Assembly (NCBI RefSeq): GCF_000428525.1 | Contig: NZ_AUAC01000003.1 | Span: 434,001-498,000 of the forward strand | DNA: 64,000 nt | Reading direction: 5' to 3' | Source of the DNA: Hellea balneolensis DSM 19091 | Lineage (GTDB): Bacteria > Pseudomonadota > Alphaproteobacteria > Caulobacterales > Maricaulaceae | Part shown: one piece after another, positions 37,613-47,417 of the stretch | How positions within the stretch are numbered: the stretch's first letter is position 1 | Layout of the letters: every line of letters starts with the position of its first letter | Program-made: the position numbers and the translations under genes | The notes under the pieces: model-generated | Databases searched by the model: none | Seen by the model: only the letters and a program-made list of their open reading frames with translations | What the model was told of the DNA's origin: nothing

Positions 37613-38782
37613 ATGGATGATTTAACGGGTGTGGATGCAACCAATGCGGATGTGCGTGATGATGTGCAAGAGCGTTACGGCGCGGGAGCGAATGCTGTTG
37701 AAGCCGCTTTGTGTTGCCCGATTGATTATGACCCGCAATATTTAAAGGTTATCCCGCAGGACGTACTCGACCGTGATTATGGATGCGGTGACCCGTCGCG
37801 TTATGTTCGTGAAGGCGAGACGGTTCTTGATCTCGGCTCAGGCGGTGGCAAAATTTGCTTTATCGCCTCACAAATCGTTGGCCCTGAGGGCAAAGTTATT
37901 GGTGTTGATATGACGGATGATATGCTTGATCTCGCACGCTCTAACGCACCGATCATTGCGGAGCGTGTTGGCTATGCAAATGTTGAATTTAAACGTGGCC
38001 ACATCGAAGACCTAAAGCTTGATTTAGATAGTTTGAATGAGTGGCTCGCGAAGAACCCGGTCAAAAATGCCGGCGATATGGAGCGCATGGAAGCGGAAAT
38101 TCTGCGGATGAAATCAGAAATGACCATGATCCCGGATAATTCGGTTGATGTAATTGTGTCCAATTGTGTGCTCAATCTTGTCTCCGATTCCAAGAAAAAA
38201 CAACTCTTCGCTGAGATGTTCCGCGTGTTGAAAGTCGGAGGCCGCGTCGCTGTGTCAGATATTATTTCAGACGAAGACAGCCCTGAAGAGCTTAAGAAAG
38301 ATGCGCGCCTATGGTCGGGCTGTATCTCCGGCGCTCTGACGGAAACAGGTTTCGTGGAGGCTTTAGAGGATGCGGGTTTCCACGGCATCACCATTGATAA
38401 ATTCGAAGATGATCCGTGGCAAATCGTCGAGGGCATTGAATATCGCAGCGCGACCTATCTCGCCTATAAAGGCAAGCAAGGTGAGTGTCTGGAGAAGAAC
38501 CAAGCGCTGATCTACAAAGGGCCTTGGAGCCATGTCAAAGATGATGATGGACATGTTTTTGTACGCGGAGAGCGTTCTGCGGTGTGTGAAAAGACATTCA
38601 ACCTCATGCAGCAAGAACCTTATACAGATATGTTTTATACCGTTGAGCCAAGCGTACCGGTCACAGAGCGTATAGAGTGGCCGGCAGAGGATTGCGGCGT
38701 CAGACGTCGTGATCCGCAAGAAACGAAAAAGGGCGCGCCTAAGCTCACCACGGACCCAAGTCAACAAAGTAGCTGCTGCTAG
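37613..38782 (+). CDS. arsM: Arsenite methyltransferase-type enzyme (ArsM, arsenosugar type)
   Basis: 389 residues. SAM motif VLDLGSGGG near residue 72. Conserved Cys at ALCCP (about 35), DYGCGDP (about 59), SNCVLNL (about 180) and SGCISGAL (about 227) follow the ArsM arrangement for As(III) methylation by thiolates. The C-terminal 100 residues and the terminal SSCC match the long form found in arsenosugar pathways. No ars regulator or transporter gene is in the window, so arsenic function rests on the Cys pattern. Confidence 0.8.
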   Translation: MDDLTGVDATNADVRDDVQERYGAGANAVEAALCCPIDYDPQYLKVIPQDVLDRDYGCGDPSRYVREGETVLDLGSGGGKICFIASQIVGPEGKVIGVDMTDDMLDLARSNAPIIAERVGYANVEFKRGHIEDLKLDLDSLNEWLAKNPVKNAGDMERMEAEILRMKSEMTMIPDNSVDVIVSNCVLNLVSDSKKKQLFAEMFRVLKVGGRVAVSDIISDEDSPEELKKDARLWSGCISGALTETGFVEALEDAGFHGITIDKFEDDPWQIVEGIEYRSATYLAYKGKQGECLEKNQALIYKGPWSHVKDDDGHVFVRGERSAVCEKTFNLMQQEPYTDMFYTVEPSVPVTERIEWPAEDCGVRRRDPQETKKGAPKLTTDPSQQSSCC

Positions 38783-38813
38783 GTCTAAAGCGATGCAACT
38801 TATAGGCGGCTTC

Positions 38814-39692
38814 ATGCGTATGTCCTATATGAAAACATCTTTGAAAGTTGTGGCCCTCGCGGCCACCATGGCACTGAGCTTCGCGGCCTGTGCCCCCGTA
38901 ACCTTGCTCAATGGAATAACGCCATCGGGCAGTTTTTCCAAGGCTGAGGATATAAGCTACGGGCCGCTCGCGCGTCAGTCGCTGGATATTTACAAAGCTG
39001 AAAGCCCCAAAGCTGACGCACCTGCTATTGTCTTTATTCATGGCGGGAGTTGGACAGAAGGCTCCAAAGACATCTATAAATTTTTAGCCGAGGGCTTTAC
39101 CAAAGATGGCTATGACGTGGTTGTCCCAAATTATCGTCTATATCCAGAAACCAAATATCCCGGTATGATAGAAGACAGCGCAAAGGCTGTTGCCTTCGCG
39201 GCGCAACAATATCCTGACAGGCCGCTCGTCGTGATGGGGCATTCCGCTGGCGCTTATAACACGCTAATGGTCATGCTCGACCCGCAATATGCGAAGGGCG
39301 CGGATTTGGACTTATGTTCGCGCGTTGCTGGGGCGATAAGCCTCTCAGGGCCAACGGGTATAATTCCTTTAGACTCAGAGCCTTACATTACGATCTTTCC
39401 CGACCGTTTTACTGGCTCTGACGCGCCGCTGAATAATGTGGCATCACCATCGCCGCCGATTATGTTCGGTCATGGGGTGGACGATACAACCGTCTATCCG
39501 CAAAATTCCCAAGCCCTTGCCGATAAAATCAAGGCGCGCGGCGGCAAGGCTGTCGTCAAGACTTATGAAGGCATGAACCACATAGAAGCCGTGCAATTTC
39601 TCTCTCGACGTTTTGACGGGAAAGCGACATTGAAGGCCGATATTATGAGGTTCATTGACGGTCTTCCCAAGAGCGGCGGTTTTTGCCGTTAG
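38814..39692 (+). CDS. Alpha/beta hydrolase lipoprotein (BD-FAE-like esterase)
   Basis: About 292 residues from ATG 38814. ATGs at 38820 and 38829 are also possible. The longer open frame reaches into arsM. Lipobox SFAAC near residue 27. Oxyanion motif HGGSW near 94 and nucleophile GHSAGAY near 150 identify an esterase of the carboxylesterase/BD-FAE type. Late GHGVDDTTV and NHIEA supply Asp and His. Substrate unknown. It converges with a TfoX-domain gene, with stops overlapping. Confidence 0.82.
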   Translation: MRMSYMKTSLKVVALAATMALSFAACAPVTLLNGITPSGSFSKAEDISYGPLARQSLDIYKAESPKADAPAIVFIHGGSWTEGSKDIYKFLAEGFTKDGYDVVVPNYRLYPETKYPGMIEDSAKAVAFAAQQYPDRPLVVMGHSAGAYNTLMVMLDPQYAKGADLDLCSRVAGAISLSGPTGIIPLDSEPYITIFPDRFTGSDAPLNNVASPSPPIMFGHGVDDTTVYPQNSQALADKIKARGGKAVVKTYEGMNHIEAVQFLSRRFDGKATLKADIMRFIDGLPKSGGFCR

Positions 39693-39943
39693 GTTTTAGC
39701 CGCGCGCTTCAATCTCGCGCGATCTTCGGCGCTTAACGTGGTAAGATTTATGTCTAAGATCGCAGCTTCCAAAGCATAAAGAAACATCAAGTGAGGACGC
39801 TGCTGAGCAAAAAAATTGGCACGGTGATAAGCTTCTACTGCGCCTAATGCTTTAAGCTGATTTTCCGTATGAATGTCTGCCGCTGCCAACCACTTTTGAC
39901 AGGCTGGACCCAAATTTCTCATTTCAGATATCTTACGGCTCAT
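39689..39943 (-). CDS. TfoX/Sxy C-terminal domain protein
   Basis: 84 residues. MRNLGPACQKWLAAADI, NQLKALGAVEAYHR and LYALEAAILD follow the TfoX C-terminal domain closely. In gamma-proteobacteria TfoX regulates competence, but stand-alone C-terminal domains in alphaproteobacteria have no fixed role. Divergent from phzF. Confidence 0.85.
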   Translation of the reverse strand: MSRKISEMRNLGPACQKWLAAADIHTENQLKALGAVEAYHRANFFAQQRPHLMFLYALEAAILDINLTTLSAEDRARLKRAAKT

Positions 39944-39985
39944 ATATGCCTCTCCAAGGGGACTTTAGCGGAAAAGGACGATCCC

Positions 39986-40765
39986 ATGCAATTCTATCAA
40001 GTCGATGCTTTCGCGGATGCGCTATTTAAAGGCAATCCAGCCGCTGTGATGAAACTCGAGGCCTTTTTATCAGACGATATGATGCAGAGAATTGCGACGG
40101 AAAATAACCTCTCAGAGACGGCCTATGTCGTGCCGAGCGGTGATCACTTCAAATTGCGCTGGTTCACGCCGACTGTAGAAATTGATTTTTGCGGTCATGC
40201 GACGGTCGCAACTGCTCATGTTATGGCGAGCGAATATGGCCTGACTCCGCCTTTTGCGTTTGAAACCAAAGTGGGGCGGCTTAGCGTTGATATTATTGAC
40301 GAGCGCTATGTCTTGGATGCGCCTATTTCCCGAGCTGTGCCCACGGATGTAACTGCGCAAATGCGAGCGGCGTTTCCTGTGCCGATAGAGACCGCTTTTA
40401 CGGCAGGCAATAATCTCTATCTCGTTTTCGAAAATACAGACGAGGTTGCGGCGATAGAGCCTGATATGTCAAAAATCATTCCGCTTTCTGATCATGGCGT
40501 AGGCATCACCGCGAAAGGTGAGGGCGAGTATGATTGTGTGTCCCGCTTCTTTGTTCCTGCAGAAGGCATTGATGAAGACCCAGTTACGGGCTCGGCTCAT
40601 GCTGCGATTGGCCCGTATTGGGCGGCGCGTTTAGGGAAAACGACCCTGAAAGCATATCAAGCTTCAAAACGCGGCGGTATCTTATGGCTTGAAGTTGGGA
40701 AGGAACGCCTCACCATCTCGGGTCATGCCGTGACCTATATGAAAGCCGAGATTACAGGGCTTTAG
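39986..40765 (+). CDS. PhzF family isomerase-like protein
   Basis: 259 residues from ATG 39986 with AAGGA upstream. The QVDAFADALFKGNPAAV start, the NNLSETAYV stretch with catalytic Glu near residue 46, LRWFTPTVEIDFCGHATVA near 63 and DEDPVTGSAHA near 202 are PhzF hallmarks. In phenazine producers PhzF is an isomerase. Elsewhere the family's reaction is unknown. The stop overlaps that of moeA on the other strand. Confidence 0.9.
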   Translation: MQFYQVDAFADALFKGNPAAVMKLEAFLSDDMMQRIATENNLSETAYVVPSGDHFKLRWFTPTVEIDFCGHATVATAHVMASEYGLTPPFAFETKVGRLSVDIIDERYVLDAPISRAVPTDVTAQMRAAFPVPIETAFTAGNNLYLVFENTDEVAAIEPDMSKIIPLSDHGVGITAKGEGEYDCVSRFFVPAEGIDEDPVTGSAHAAIGPYWAARLGKTTLKAYQASKRGGILWLEVGKERLTISGHAVTYMKAEITGL

Positions 40766-41961
40766 AATAAATCTGGCCCGGTGCCGAGCGGCAGAACGTC
40801 AATCACATCATCCGCTGCCCAAGGCCCGGCCCCTTTGGGCAAACGTATCAACACATTCGCCTTCGTCAGCGGGGTGAGGAGTGAGCTGTCTTGGCGTGGG
40901 AAGGGCGTGACCTCTAATTGTCCTGTTTTAGACAGCTTAGCAAAGGCTCGCATATAGGTCTCGCGCGGTCCATTCGTATTTATAGGCCCACTCAGTTTGG
41001 CTCTGGCATAGTTTAAGCCTTTATTTCCGCCCATAAGCGTTTTTAAAAACAGATGTGCGCAAACTGTGGCCGAGGCAGGGTTGCCTGGTAAGCCTAGCAC
41101 TGTTTGCTTACCCATCGTGCCGAACCATGTCGGCTTTCCAGGGCGCACCGCAACTTTCTCAAAAATAGAGGTCAGGCCGCATTGCTTGAAGGCGTCTCGC
41201 ATATAGTCGTGATCTCCAACCGAAGCGCCGCCGACGGGGACGATAATATCGGCGTCTTTAGCTTTATATATGAGGGCTATAATGGCCTCAATACTATCCG
41301 AGGCGATGCCCATATCCATGACCTCTCCGCCCCAATGACGTATAAGCGCTCCAAGCCCTGCGGGGTTAGAGCTTATGATATCTGTGGTCGAGACGTGACT
41401 GCCAGGCGCTTTCAGCTCATCCCCATTGGCAATGAGAGCAATGACAGGGCGTTTATAGATGGGAAGATCGGCATAATTAGCTGCCGCCGCAATCGCTATA
41501 TTCATAGGGCCAATGCGGGTGCCTTTGGTGATGAGGGTGTCGCCTAACTTAAAATCTATCCCAGCCTTTCGAATATGGCGCGGCGCATCATTATCAAAAA
41601 GTGTTGTGAGCGTGTCTCCTTCACGCTTTGCATTTTCCTGAATAACAATGTGATCAGCCCCTTCAGGTACCGCTCCGCCTGTGAAAATACGCACGGCTTG
41701 CCCTGAATTGACACGGCCTTGAAAAGGATGCCCTGCGGGGGATCGGCCGATCACCTTTAACCTTGCGCCGGCTTTGCGCGCATCACTAAGCCTAACGGCA
41801 TATCCATCCATGGCAGATGCGGCGAGGGGCGGTAGTGTGATTTTGGCGTTAATATCCTCTGCCAATATAGCGCCCATGGAGTCCGCCAATAAGACAGACA
41901 TAACAGGGCGCTTTGGTTGATGTTTAAGAAGTAAATCAATGGCGTTGATAACAGAAATCAT
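40762..41961 (-). CDS. moeA: Molybdopterin molybdotransferase
   Basis: 399 residues. MoeA inserts molybdate into adenylated molybdopterin. Visible landmarks are SAMDGYAV near residue 48, PVGGASVGDHDYM near 243, RPGKPTWFG near 273 and GLPGNPASATV near 291. Length is normal. It diverges from the xdhC-moa operon across 41 bases, which should hold both promoters. Confidence 0.95.
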   Translation of the reverse strand: MISVINAIDLLLKHQPKRPVMSVLLADSMGAILAEDINAKITLPPLAASAMDGYAVRLSDARKAGARLKVIGRSPAGHPFQGRVNSGQAVRIFTGGAVPEGADHIVIQENAKREGDTLTTLFDNDAPRHIRKAGIDFKLGDTLITKGTRIGPMNIAIAAAANYADLPIYKRPVIALIANGDELKAPGSHVSTTDIISSNPAGLGALIRHWGGEVMDMGIASDSIEAIIALIYKAKDADIIVPVGGASVGDHDYMRDAFKQCGLTSIFEKVAVRPGKPTWFGTMGKQTVLGLPGNPASATVCAHLFLKTLMGGNKGLNYARAKLSGPINTNGPRETYMRAFAKLSKTGQLEVTPFPRQDSSLLTPLTKANVLIRLPKGAGPWAADDVIDVLPLGTGPDLF

Positions 41962-42002
41962 GCGCTATGGATATATGAGCGCTTCTGCTTTACCAAGACC
42001 CA

Positions 42003-42875
42003 ATGACGGCCCATTTTGATCATCCCGCGGACATATTGAGTTTTGCCCACGAAGCCGAGCAGCCTTGCGCCCTTATCTGCGTGACCGATATTCGCGGCGG
42101 CGCGATGCGGGCCAAAGGAGCTTTGATGGCCGTGCGCGAAGATGGCGAGGTTGCGGGCTATATTTCCAATGGTTGTGTTGATGCTGATATTATTTATCAA
42201 ACGAAATCCGCGCTCAAAGATGGACAGGTTCGAAGTTTGAAATATGGCGAAGGGTCTCCTTTTAAAGATATTCAGCTACCCTGTGGGGGCACGATCGATC
42301 TCTTGGTGGTGCCTCATCCAGATCAAGACATGTTGGGCGAGGCCACATTGAAATTTGCGACACGGCAATCCGCCAAGCTTACCTTTGAAGATTTTACGTG
42401 GGAGTATGCGCCGAAATTACGCTTGCGTATAGCGGGTAGGGGCGAGGCGGTCAGAGCCTTATCATCTCAAGCCTTGCAGTCAGGTTTTGACGTACATCTT
42501 CAATCTCCCGAAGCGGATATGCATAATGATTTGCAGGTTGTGAAGTTTGATCACCTGACTAATCCTGCAGCGCCGCCCCGCCATAATGATGACGCTTGGA
42601 GCGCTGTGATTCTGATGTTCCATGACCATGATTGGGAGACCGCCTTGCTTAGCCAAGCGTTAGCCGGAGATGCGTTTTACATCGGCGCGATGGGGAGCAT
42701 CCGCACGCATGAACTACGGATTATGGCTTTAAAAAATGCTGGACTTACCGCGGATAATATTGGGCGAATAAAAGCACCGATTGGTCTTATTCCGTTCATG
42801 CGCGATGCTAACTTACTCGCCCTTTCAACCCTCGCAGAAGTCGTCAAAACAGCCCAAGAAAGCGGGCGGCTATGA
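42003..42875 (+). CDS. xdhC: XdhC/CoxI family molybdenum-enzyme maturation protein
   Basis: 290 residues. N-terminal XdhC domain with GAMRAKGALMAV and GYISNGCVDADI, then LPCGGTIDLLV. C-terminal Rossmann-like part with RIAGRGEAVRAL and FYIGAMGSIRT. XdhC binds the molybdenum cofactor, helps sulfurate it and delivers it to xanthine dehydrogenase-family enzymes such as the IorAB pair in this window. ATGA overlap with the next gene starts a six-gene cofactor operon. Confidence 0.9.
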   Translation: MTAHFDHPADILSFAHEAEQPCALICVTDIRGGAMRAKGALMAVREDGEVAGYISNGCVDADIIYQTKSALKDGQVRSLKYGEGSPFKDIQLPCGGTIDLLVVPHPDQDMLGEATLKFATRQSAKLTFEDFTWEYAPKLRLRIAGRGEAVRALSSQALQSGFDVHLQSPEADMHNDLQVVKFDHLTNPAAPPRHNDDAWSAVILMFHDHDWETALLSQALAGDAFYIGAMGSIRTHELRIMALKNAGLTADNIGRIKAPIGLIPFMRDANLLALSTLAEVVKTAQESGRL

Positions 42876-43450
42876 CCCCTGAAAATTGTGCTCTGATTAT
42901 TCTTGCTAGCGGGCTTTCCAAACGCTTTGGGGATGAGGATAAGTTGATGGCAAATTTTAGGGGTAAGCCCTTGGTTCAACATGCTATTGATGCCGCTGAG
43001 CCTGTCGCTTTTGCGAAGCGTTTTGCTGTCATTCCGAAACGTTCCGTAAAGCGACGAGAGTTGTTTAGCTCTCAAGGCTTCTCTTTGATAGAAAATGAAA
43101 ACCCCGAAGCAGGGCAAGGCGGCTCATTAAAACTGGCAGCTACTACAATTCAGGCTAAAGGTTACTCCGCGATGTGCGTGATGTTAGGGGATATGCCATT
43201 TATTAGAAGCGAAGATATATCAGCGCTTTTAAAGAGTCCCATGCGTAAAGATAGGGTTATAAGTCATTGTAATAACACGCTTATGCCGCCCGCAATTTTC
43301 CAAAAACACGCGCTAACTGAACTCATGAGCATTGAATCAAAGAGCGGCGCCAAGGCTCTGTTTAAATCTGGTAATGTCTCTAAACATCCTTTGTCAGAGA
43401 CTGCCTCGCGCGATATTGATACGCCTGAAACTTTGGCGGAGCTCTCATGA
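42872..43450 (+). CDS. mocA: Molybdenum cofactor cytidylyltransferase-like NTP transferase (MocA/MobA type)
   Basis: 192 residues. Nucleotidyltransferase start LASGLSKRFGDEDKL (the GxxxR-F...K pattern), then MLGDMPFI near residue 107. Next to xdhC it is most likely MocA, which adds CMP to make the dinucleotide cofactor of xanthine dehydrogenase-type enzymes. MobA (GMP) is less likely by context. Overlaps both neighbours by ATGA. Confidence 0.82.
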   Translation: MTPENCALIILASGLSKRFGDEDKLMANFRGKPLVQHAIDAAEPVAFAKRFAVIPKRSVKRRELFSSQGFSLIENENPEAGQGGSLKLAATTIQAKGYSAMCVMLGDMPFIRSEDISALLKSPMRKDRVISHCNNTLMPPAIFQKHALTELMSIESKSGAKALFKSGNVSKHPLSETASRDIDTPETLAELS

Positions 43451-43692
43451 TAGAGATACTTTTTTTTGGACGATTGGGAGATGCGAGCGATACACTGCGC
43501 ATCGATAAGCCAAAGGATGTGAGCGACACAGATGCTCTTACGGCTTGGCTCTCAAAACAAAACCGGACTCTTGAGGCAGAGCTAAATAAAGCCGGAAATC
43601 GTATTGCTGTGAACAAGACGATTATTAGTGAAAATACTCCCTTAAACGACGGGGATGAAATCGCTTATATGTCACCCTTGAGCGGCGGTTAA
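43447..43692 (+). CDS. moaD: Molybdopterin synthase sulfur-carrier subunit
   Basis: 81 residues, ubiquitin-like. It ends in SPLSGG, the Gly-Gly tail that is thiocarboxylated to donate sulfur to the pterin. LFFGRLGDASD at the start is typical of MoaD. moaE follows after 1 base, giving the two synthase subunits together. Confidence 0.92.
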   Translation: MIEILFFGRLGDASDTLRIDKPKDVSDTDALTAWLSKQNRTLEAELNKAGNRIAVNKTIISENTPLNDGDEIAYMSPLSGG

Positions 43693-43693
43693 A

Positions 43694-44143
43694 ATGACGG
43701 CAAGCTACCTTAGAATCTGCGATACTTCATTCGACCCCGAGGCAGAGCATAAAGCCTTTCGCGAAGCCGTTGGTGGGGCGGGCGCTATCGTGGCCTTTAC
43801 AGGATTAGTGCGCGGCGAGGGCAAGGGCCTCACACTCACCCTGTCCCATTATCCTGGCTTCACGGAAAGCCAAATTTCAGAGATTGCGCGGCAGGCCCAA
43901 GCCAGATGGCCGCTCGTCGGATGGCGCATACTGCACCGCGTCGGCGCGATGACAGCCGAAGAGCCAATTGTGTTTGTCGCCACGGCGAGCCGCCATCGGC
44001 GCGATGCTTTTGAAGCCGCAGATTTCTTGATGGATTTCCTCAAATCCGAAGCCGCTTTTTGGAAGTCTGAAAAGGTGGATGGTAATGAGCGCTGGATTGA
44101 ACCGCGTGCGCAGGATATCACAGACAAAAACAGATGGAGCTAG
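43694..44143 (+). CDS. moaE: Molybdopterin synthase catalytic subunit
   Basis: 149 residues. GAIVAFTGLVRGEGKG near residue 28, LSHYPGFTESQI, WRILHRVGAMTAEEPIVFVAT and HRRDAFEAADFLMD follow MoaE. The C-terminal KTE-like active segment reads FWKSEK. With MoaD it converts cyclic pyranopterin monophosphate to molybdopterin. Confidence 0.94.
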   Translation: MTASYLRICDTSFDPEAEHKAFREAVGGAGAIVAFTGLVRGEGKGLTLTLSHYPGFTESQISEIARQAQARWPLVGWRILHRVGAMTAEEPIVFVATASRHRRDAFEAADFLMDFLKSEAAFWKSEKVDGNERWIEPRAQDITDKNRWS

Positions 44144-44147
44144 GGCC

Positions 44148-44678
44148 ATGGCTGGCATTGATGAAAGCTTAGAATTTAAACCTGTGACCGCTGCTGTGCT
44201 GACAGTATCGGATACACGCACGCGTGAGAATGATACGTCTGGGGATATTTTGCAGGCCCGTATCGAAGAGGCCGGTCACAAAGTGCTTGGCCGCGAAATT
44301 GTCCGCGATACGATTGAGGGCGTTCAGGCGCAACTAAAGAAATGGATGGATGACCCTGACATTGATGTCATTATCTCCACGGGCGGGACAGGGCTGACGG
44401 GGCGCGATATTACTGTGGAAGCCGTCACGCCGCTTTTCGATAAGGTCATAGATGGGTTCTCTGTCGTCTTTCATCAGGAAAGTTTTAAGACGATTGGCCT
44501 TTCAACACTGCAATCGCGGGCTTGCGCAGGATTAGCCCAAGGCACCATTATTTTCTGCCTGCCGGGCTCAAATGGCGCGGTGAAAGACGGCTGGGATAAG
44601 GTGATAGCGGCGCAGCTCGATAGTCGCCATCGTCCGTGTAATATGATTGACCTCATGCCGCGATTTGGGGAAATGTAA
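44148..44678 (+). CDS. moaB: Molybdenum cofactor biosynthesis protein B
   Basis: 176 residues from ATG 44148. The open frame extends further up into moaE, but the ATG 4 bases after its stop is the likely start. AVLTVSDTRTRENDTSG and STGGTGLTGRDITVEAV are the MoaB/MogA molybdopterin-binding motifs. LPGSNGAVKDGWD near the end is typical of MoaB. It adenylates molybdopterin before MoeA acts. Confidence 0.92.
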   Translation: MAGIDESLEFKPVTAAVLTVSDTRTRENDTSGDILQARIEEAGHKVLGREIVRDTIEGVQAQLKKWMDDPDIDVIISTGGTGLTGRDITVEAVTPLFDKVIDGFSVVFHQESFKTIGLSTLQSRACAGLAQGTIIFCLPGSNGAVKDGWDKVIAAQLDSRHRPCNMIDLMPRFGEM

Positions 44679-45152
44679 ATGTCTAAACTCACTCATTTTG
44701 ACGAAACAGGCCGTGCGGCCATGGTGGATGTGTCTGAGAAAGCCGTAACCACGCGTAAAGCTGTGGCCGTTGGGCAAGTCAAAATGGCTGCGGCGACGCT
44801 CGCATTGGTGCAAAAGGGCGTTAATAAAAAGGGCGATGTGTTTTCTGTGGCTGAACTCGCGGGGATTATGGGGGCAAAGAGGACATCTGACCTTATACCT
44901 CTTTGCCACCCGCTTCCGCTTTCAAAGGTCAATGTGCGCATTGAAGTAGATGAGATCCTGCCGGGTCTTACAGTTTCAGCCGAAACGAAAATAAGCGGAC
45001 AAACTGGTGTCGAGATGGAAGCTTTGACAGCTGTCTCGGTGGCCTGCCTGACAATTTACGACATGCTGAAAGCGGCGGATAAGCATATGGTCATAGGCGA
45101 GGTGATGCTGACAGAGAAAACAGGCGGGAAATCCGGCGATTGGACGCGTTAG
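44679..45152 (+). CDS. moaC: Cyclic pyranopterin monophosphate synthase
   Basis: 157 residues. [18 protein letters not shown] at the start, [10 protein letters not shown] near residue 75 and [20 protein letters not shown] near 108 are invariant in MoaC. It completes cPMP after MoaA. No moaA is found in this window. Begins directly after the moaB stop. Its stop overlaps that of the opposite hydrolase gene. Confidence 0.95.
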   Translation: MSKLTHFDETGRAAMVDVSEKAVTTRKAVAVGQVKMAAATLALVQKGVNKKGDVFSVAELAGIMGAKRTSDLIPLCHPLPLSKVNVRIEVDEILPGLTVSAETKISGQTGVEMEALTAVSVACLTIYDMLKAADKHMVIGEVMLTEKTGGKSGDWTR

Positions 45153-45997
45153 CCGTTTATCGCTGCAGCAATGCGCTGAAATGCGCCTTTAGCTTCTTTT
45201 GTAGGCATTAGCATGTAAACATGCGGTAGGTTTTCAGCCAGATCAATTTGGGCTTTGGGGTATTTGGCCGCGAATCGAATGATATCCGGGTGCAGAGGGT
45301 CTTGGTCTCCGGTAAAGATATGTGTTTCCGGCAGCGCTAAAGCTTTCGCAAATATCGGGCTGATCAATGGGTCTTTCACGCCTAGCTCCCCGGCATAGCG
45401 TTTTCCGGCTGCCCTCAAATCGGCGTGAACCAGTAATTGCTCGCCCGAACTAAGCTCTGCGTCGGGGCCCTCCATTTCGAGATCTACCCATGGCGCAAGC
45501 AAAATAAGCTTATCGGGAGCCTTATGACCGTTAGTTATCAGCCAATCCGCAAGGCCAATGGCGAGATTTCCCCCGGCAGAATCGCCCATGATAATGACGC
45601 GCTTTGGCTTCAGCGCCTCAACAGTTTCCATAAAATGGGCCCGCATCCATCCATGCGTTTCCATAGCGGTTGCGTCTGGTGGCAAGGGATAATCGGGCGC
45701 GACCAAGGTCGCTTTGGCTGCAGTCGCAATCCCGCCCATCATGGAGAAATAAAGCGGGGAAAACCCTAAAATGAATCCGCCGCCATGCAGATAATATATC
45801 AATGTATCATCACCCGCATAAGTCCAAACGGGCTGCCCCTTAAACTCTGATTCACTAATATTATAAGCGCTCATGCCTTTTGGCTTAGGCGCAGCTGTTG
45901 CAGAACGACCTTTAGCAAATTGTTTGCCCAGAATTTTACGGCCCCCCGTTAGGCGTAACAGTAGAACAAAGAAACGGTGGGAGAGGGAAACAGCCAT
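45149..45997 (-). CDS. HSL-family alpha/beta hydrolase
   Basis: 282 residues. [11 protein letters not shown] (oxyanion HGGG), [12 protein letters not shown] (nucleophile Ser) and later DQDPLH and LPHVYM supply the catalytic Asp and His. This is the hormone-sensitive-lipase group of esterases. Substrate is unknown. It is divergent from the thiolase gene across 114 bases. Confidence 0.87.
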   Translation of the reverse strand: MAVSLSHRFFVLLLRLTGGRKILGKQFAKGRSATAAPKPKGMSAYNISESEFKGQPVWTYAGDDTLIYYLHGGGFILGFSPLYFSMMGGIATAAKATLVAPDYPLPPDATAMETHGWMRAHFMETVEALKPKRVIIMGDSAGGNLAIGLADWLITNGHKAPDKLILLAPWVDLEMEGPDAELSSGEQLLVHADLRAAGKRYAGELGVKDPLISPIFAKALALPETHIFTGDQDPLHPDIIRFAAKYPKAQIDLAENLPHVYMLMPTKEAKGAFQRIAAAING

Positions 45998-46111
45998 GTC
46001 TTACCATAACGTCTGCGCCTTCTGTGTAAATTCTATATTTCTTGCCCTCGAACCTTGCTTTTTAAGCGTTAGGCGCATAGCTATGCAACAAATTGCATAT
46101 AGGAGCTTATC

Positions 46112-47290
46112 ATGCGCGAAGCCGTTATCGTCTCAACTGCCCGTACCCCCATTGGCCGGGCTTATCGGGGTGCCTTTAACAATACCTATTCTCCGACTAT
46201 GGCCGGACATGTGCTTAAGCACGCTGTTGAGCGTGCGGGTCTTGAAGGTGGTGAAGTTGAAGATGTCATCATGGGTTCTGCGCTACAGCAAGGCACGCAG
46301 TCCTCAAATGTTGCGCGTATGGCGACGCTACGTGCAGGTCTGCCAGACAGCGTCTCTGCTATGACCATCGACCGTCAATGTTCATCGGGCATGATGGCCA
46401 TTGGTATGGCGGCTAAACAAATCCTTGTGGACGGCATGGATGTCGCCATTGGCGGTGGATTGGACTCTATCTCCAAAGTTCAAACGGCCGAGATGCGCGT
46501 CGAAGCCGATCCAGAGCTTTATAAAATGCACCCAACGGCTTATATGCAAATGATCGACACGGCTGAAACGGTTGCCAAGCGTTATAATGTGTCTCGCGAA
46601 GCGCAAGACGAATATGCGCTGCAAAGCCAACAGCGCACACATGCGGCGCAAGAAGCCGGTAAATTTGATGATGAAATCGTCCCTATGACTTCGGTTATGG
46701 GTGTTAAAAATAAAGAAACAGGCGAAATATCCACCCAAGAAGTGACACTTGAAAAGGACGAAGGCAACCGCCCGGGAACAACCCTTGAAGGTCTTGCAGG
46801 TCTAAAAGCCGTGCGTGGCCCAGGTAATTTCATCACCGCAGGTAACGCCTCGCAGCTTTCTGATGGCGCGTCGGCTTCAGTGCTTATGGAAGCGAAAGAG
46901 GCGTCTAAGCGCGGTTTAAACCCGCTTGGTATTTATCGCGGTATGGCGGTTGCGGGTCTTGCCCCTGACGAAATGGGCATTGGCCCTGTCTATGCGATTC
47001 CAAAGCTGCTTGAGAAAAATGGCCTCAAAATGGATGATATTGGTCTGTGGGAGCTCAATGAAGCCTTCGCTGTTCAAGTTATTTATTGCCGCGACAAGCT
47101 TGGCATTCCGAATGAAAACCTAAATGTTAATGGCGGCGCAATTTCTATTGGTCACCCTTACGGCATGTCAGGTGCCCGCATGGTCGCTCACGCCCTTATC
47201 GAAGGCAAACGTCGCGGCGCGAAATATGTCGTCAGCACAATGTGCGTCGGCGGCGGCATGGGCGCAGCGGGACTTTTTGAGGTCGCGTAG
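46112..47290 (+). CDS. Acetyl-CoA C-acyltransferase (thiolase)
   Basis: 392 residues. Thiolase catalytic set: Cys in [11 protein letters not shown] near residue 90, [20 protein letters not shown] near 340 with the His, and [10 protein letters not shown] near 378 with the second Cys. It splits or forms beta-ketoacyl-CoA. AGGAG lies 7 bases ahead of the ATG. The downstream SDR suggests a fatty-acid or steroid-side-chain oxidation pair. The stop codon lies inside a hairpin element. Confidence 0.93.
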   Translation: MREAVIVSTARTPIGRAYRGAFNNTYSPTMAGHVLKHAVERAGLEGGEVEDVIMGSALQQGTQSSNVARMATLRAGLPDSVSAMTIDRQCSSGMMAIGMAAKQILVDGMDVAIGGGLDSISKVQTAEMRVEADPELYKMHPTAYMQMIDTAETVAKRYNVSREAQDEYALQSQQRTHAAQEAGKFDDEIVPMTSVMGVKNKETGEISTQEVTLEKDEGNRPGTTLEGLAGLKAVRGPGNFITAGNASQLSDGASASVLMEAKEASKRGLNPLGIYRGMAVAGLAPDEMGIGPVYAIPKLLEKNGLKMDDIGLWELNEAFAVQVIYCRDKLGIPNENLNVNGGAISIGHPYGMSGARMVAHALIEGKRRGAKYVVSTMCVGGGMGAAGLFEVA

Positions 47291-47351
47291 CGTTCCGCAA
47301 CGCGGAAAAATCGATTGATAATCGATTTTAGCGAAGCGCGGCGAGCGCAAG
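47287..47351 (+). repeat. Hairpin element, copy B, at the end of the thiolase gene
   Basis: GTAGCGTTC, CGGAA, an AAATCGATT-GAT-AATCGATTT hairpin, GCGAAG and GAGCGCAAG follow in the same order as copy A at 25309. It begins on the thiolase stop codon and probably serves as its transcript end. Confidence 0.5.
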
Positions 47352-47417
47352 TGAGCCGCCACAAAATTTATTAGTTTTAGCCGCAAGCTAAGGCACGCGG
47401 TGAATTAGGAAAAGAAC

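Noticed and set aside
45873-46364. A 163-codon plus-strand frame overlapping the hydrolase start and the thiolase gene
   Set aside because: It is a shadow of the thiolase frame with unlikely residue content. The thiolase ATG at 46112 has its own ribosome site.
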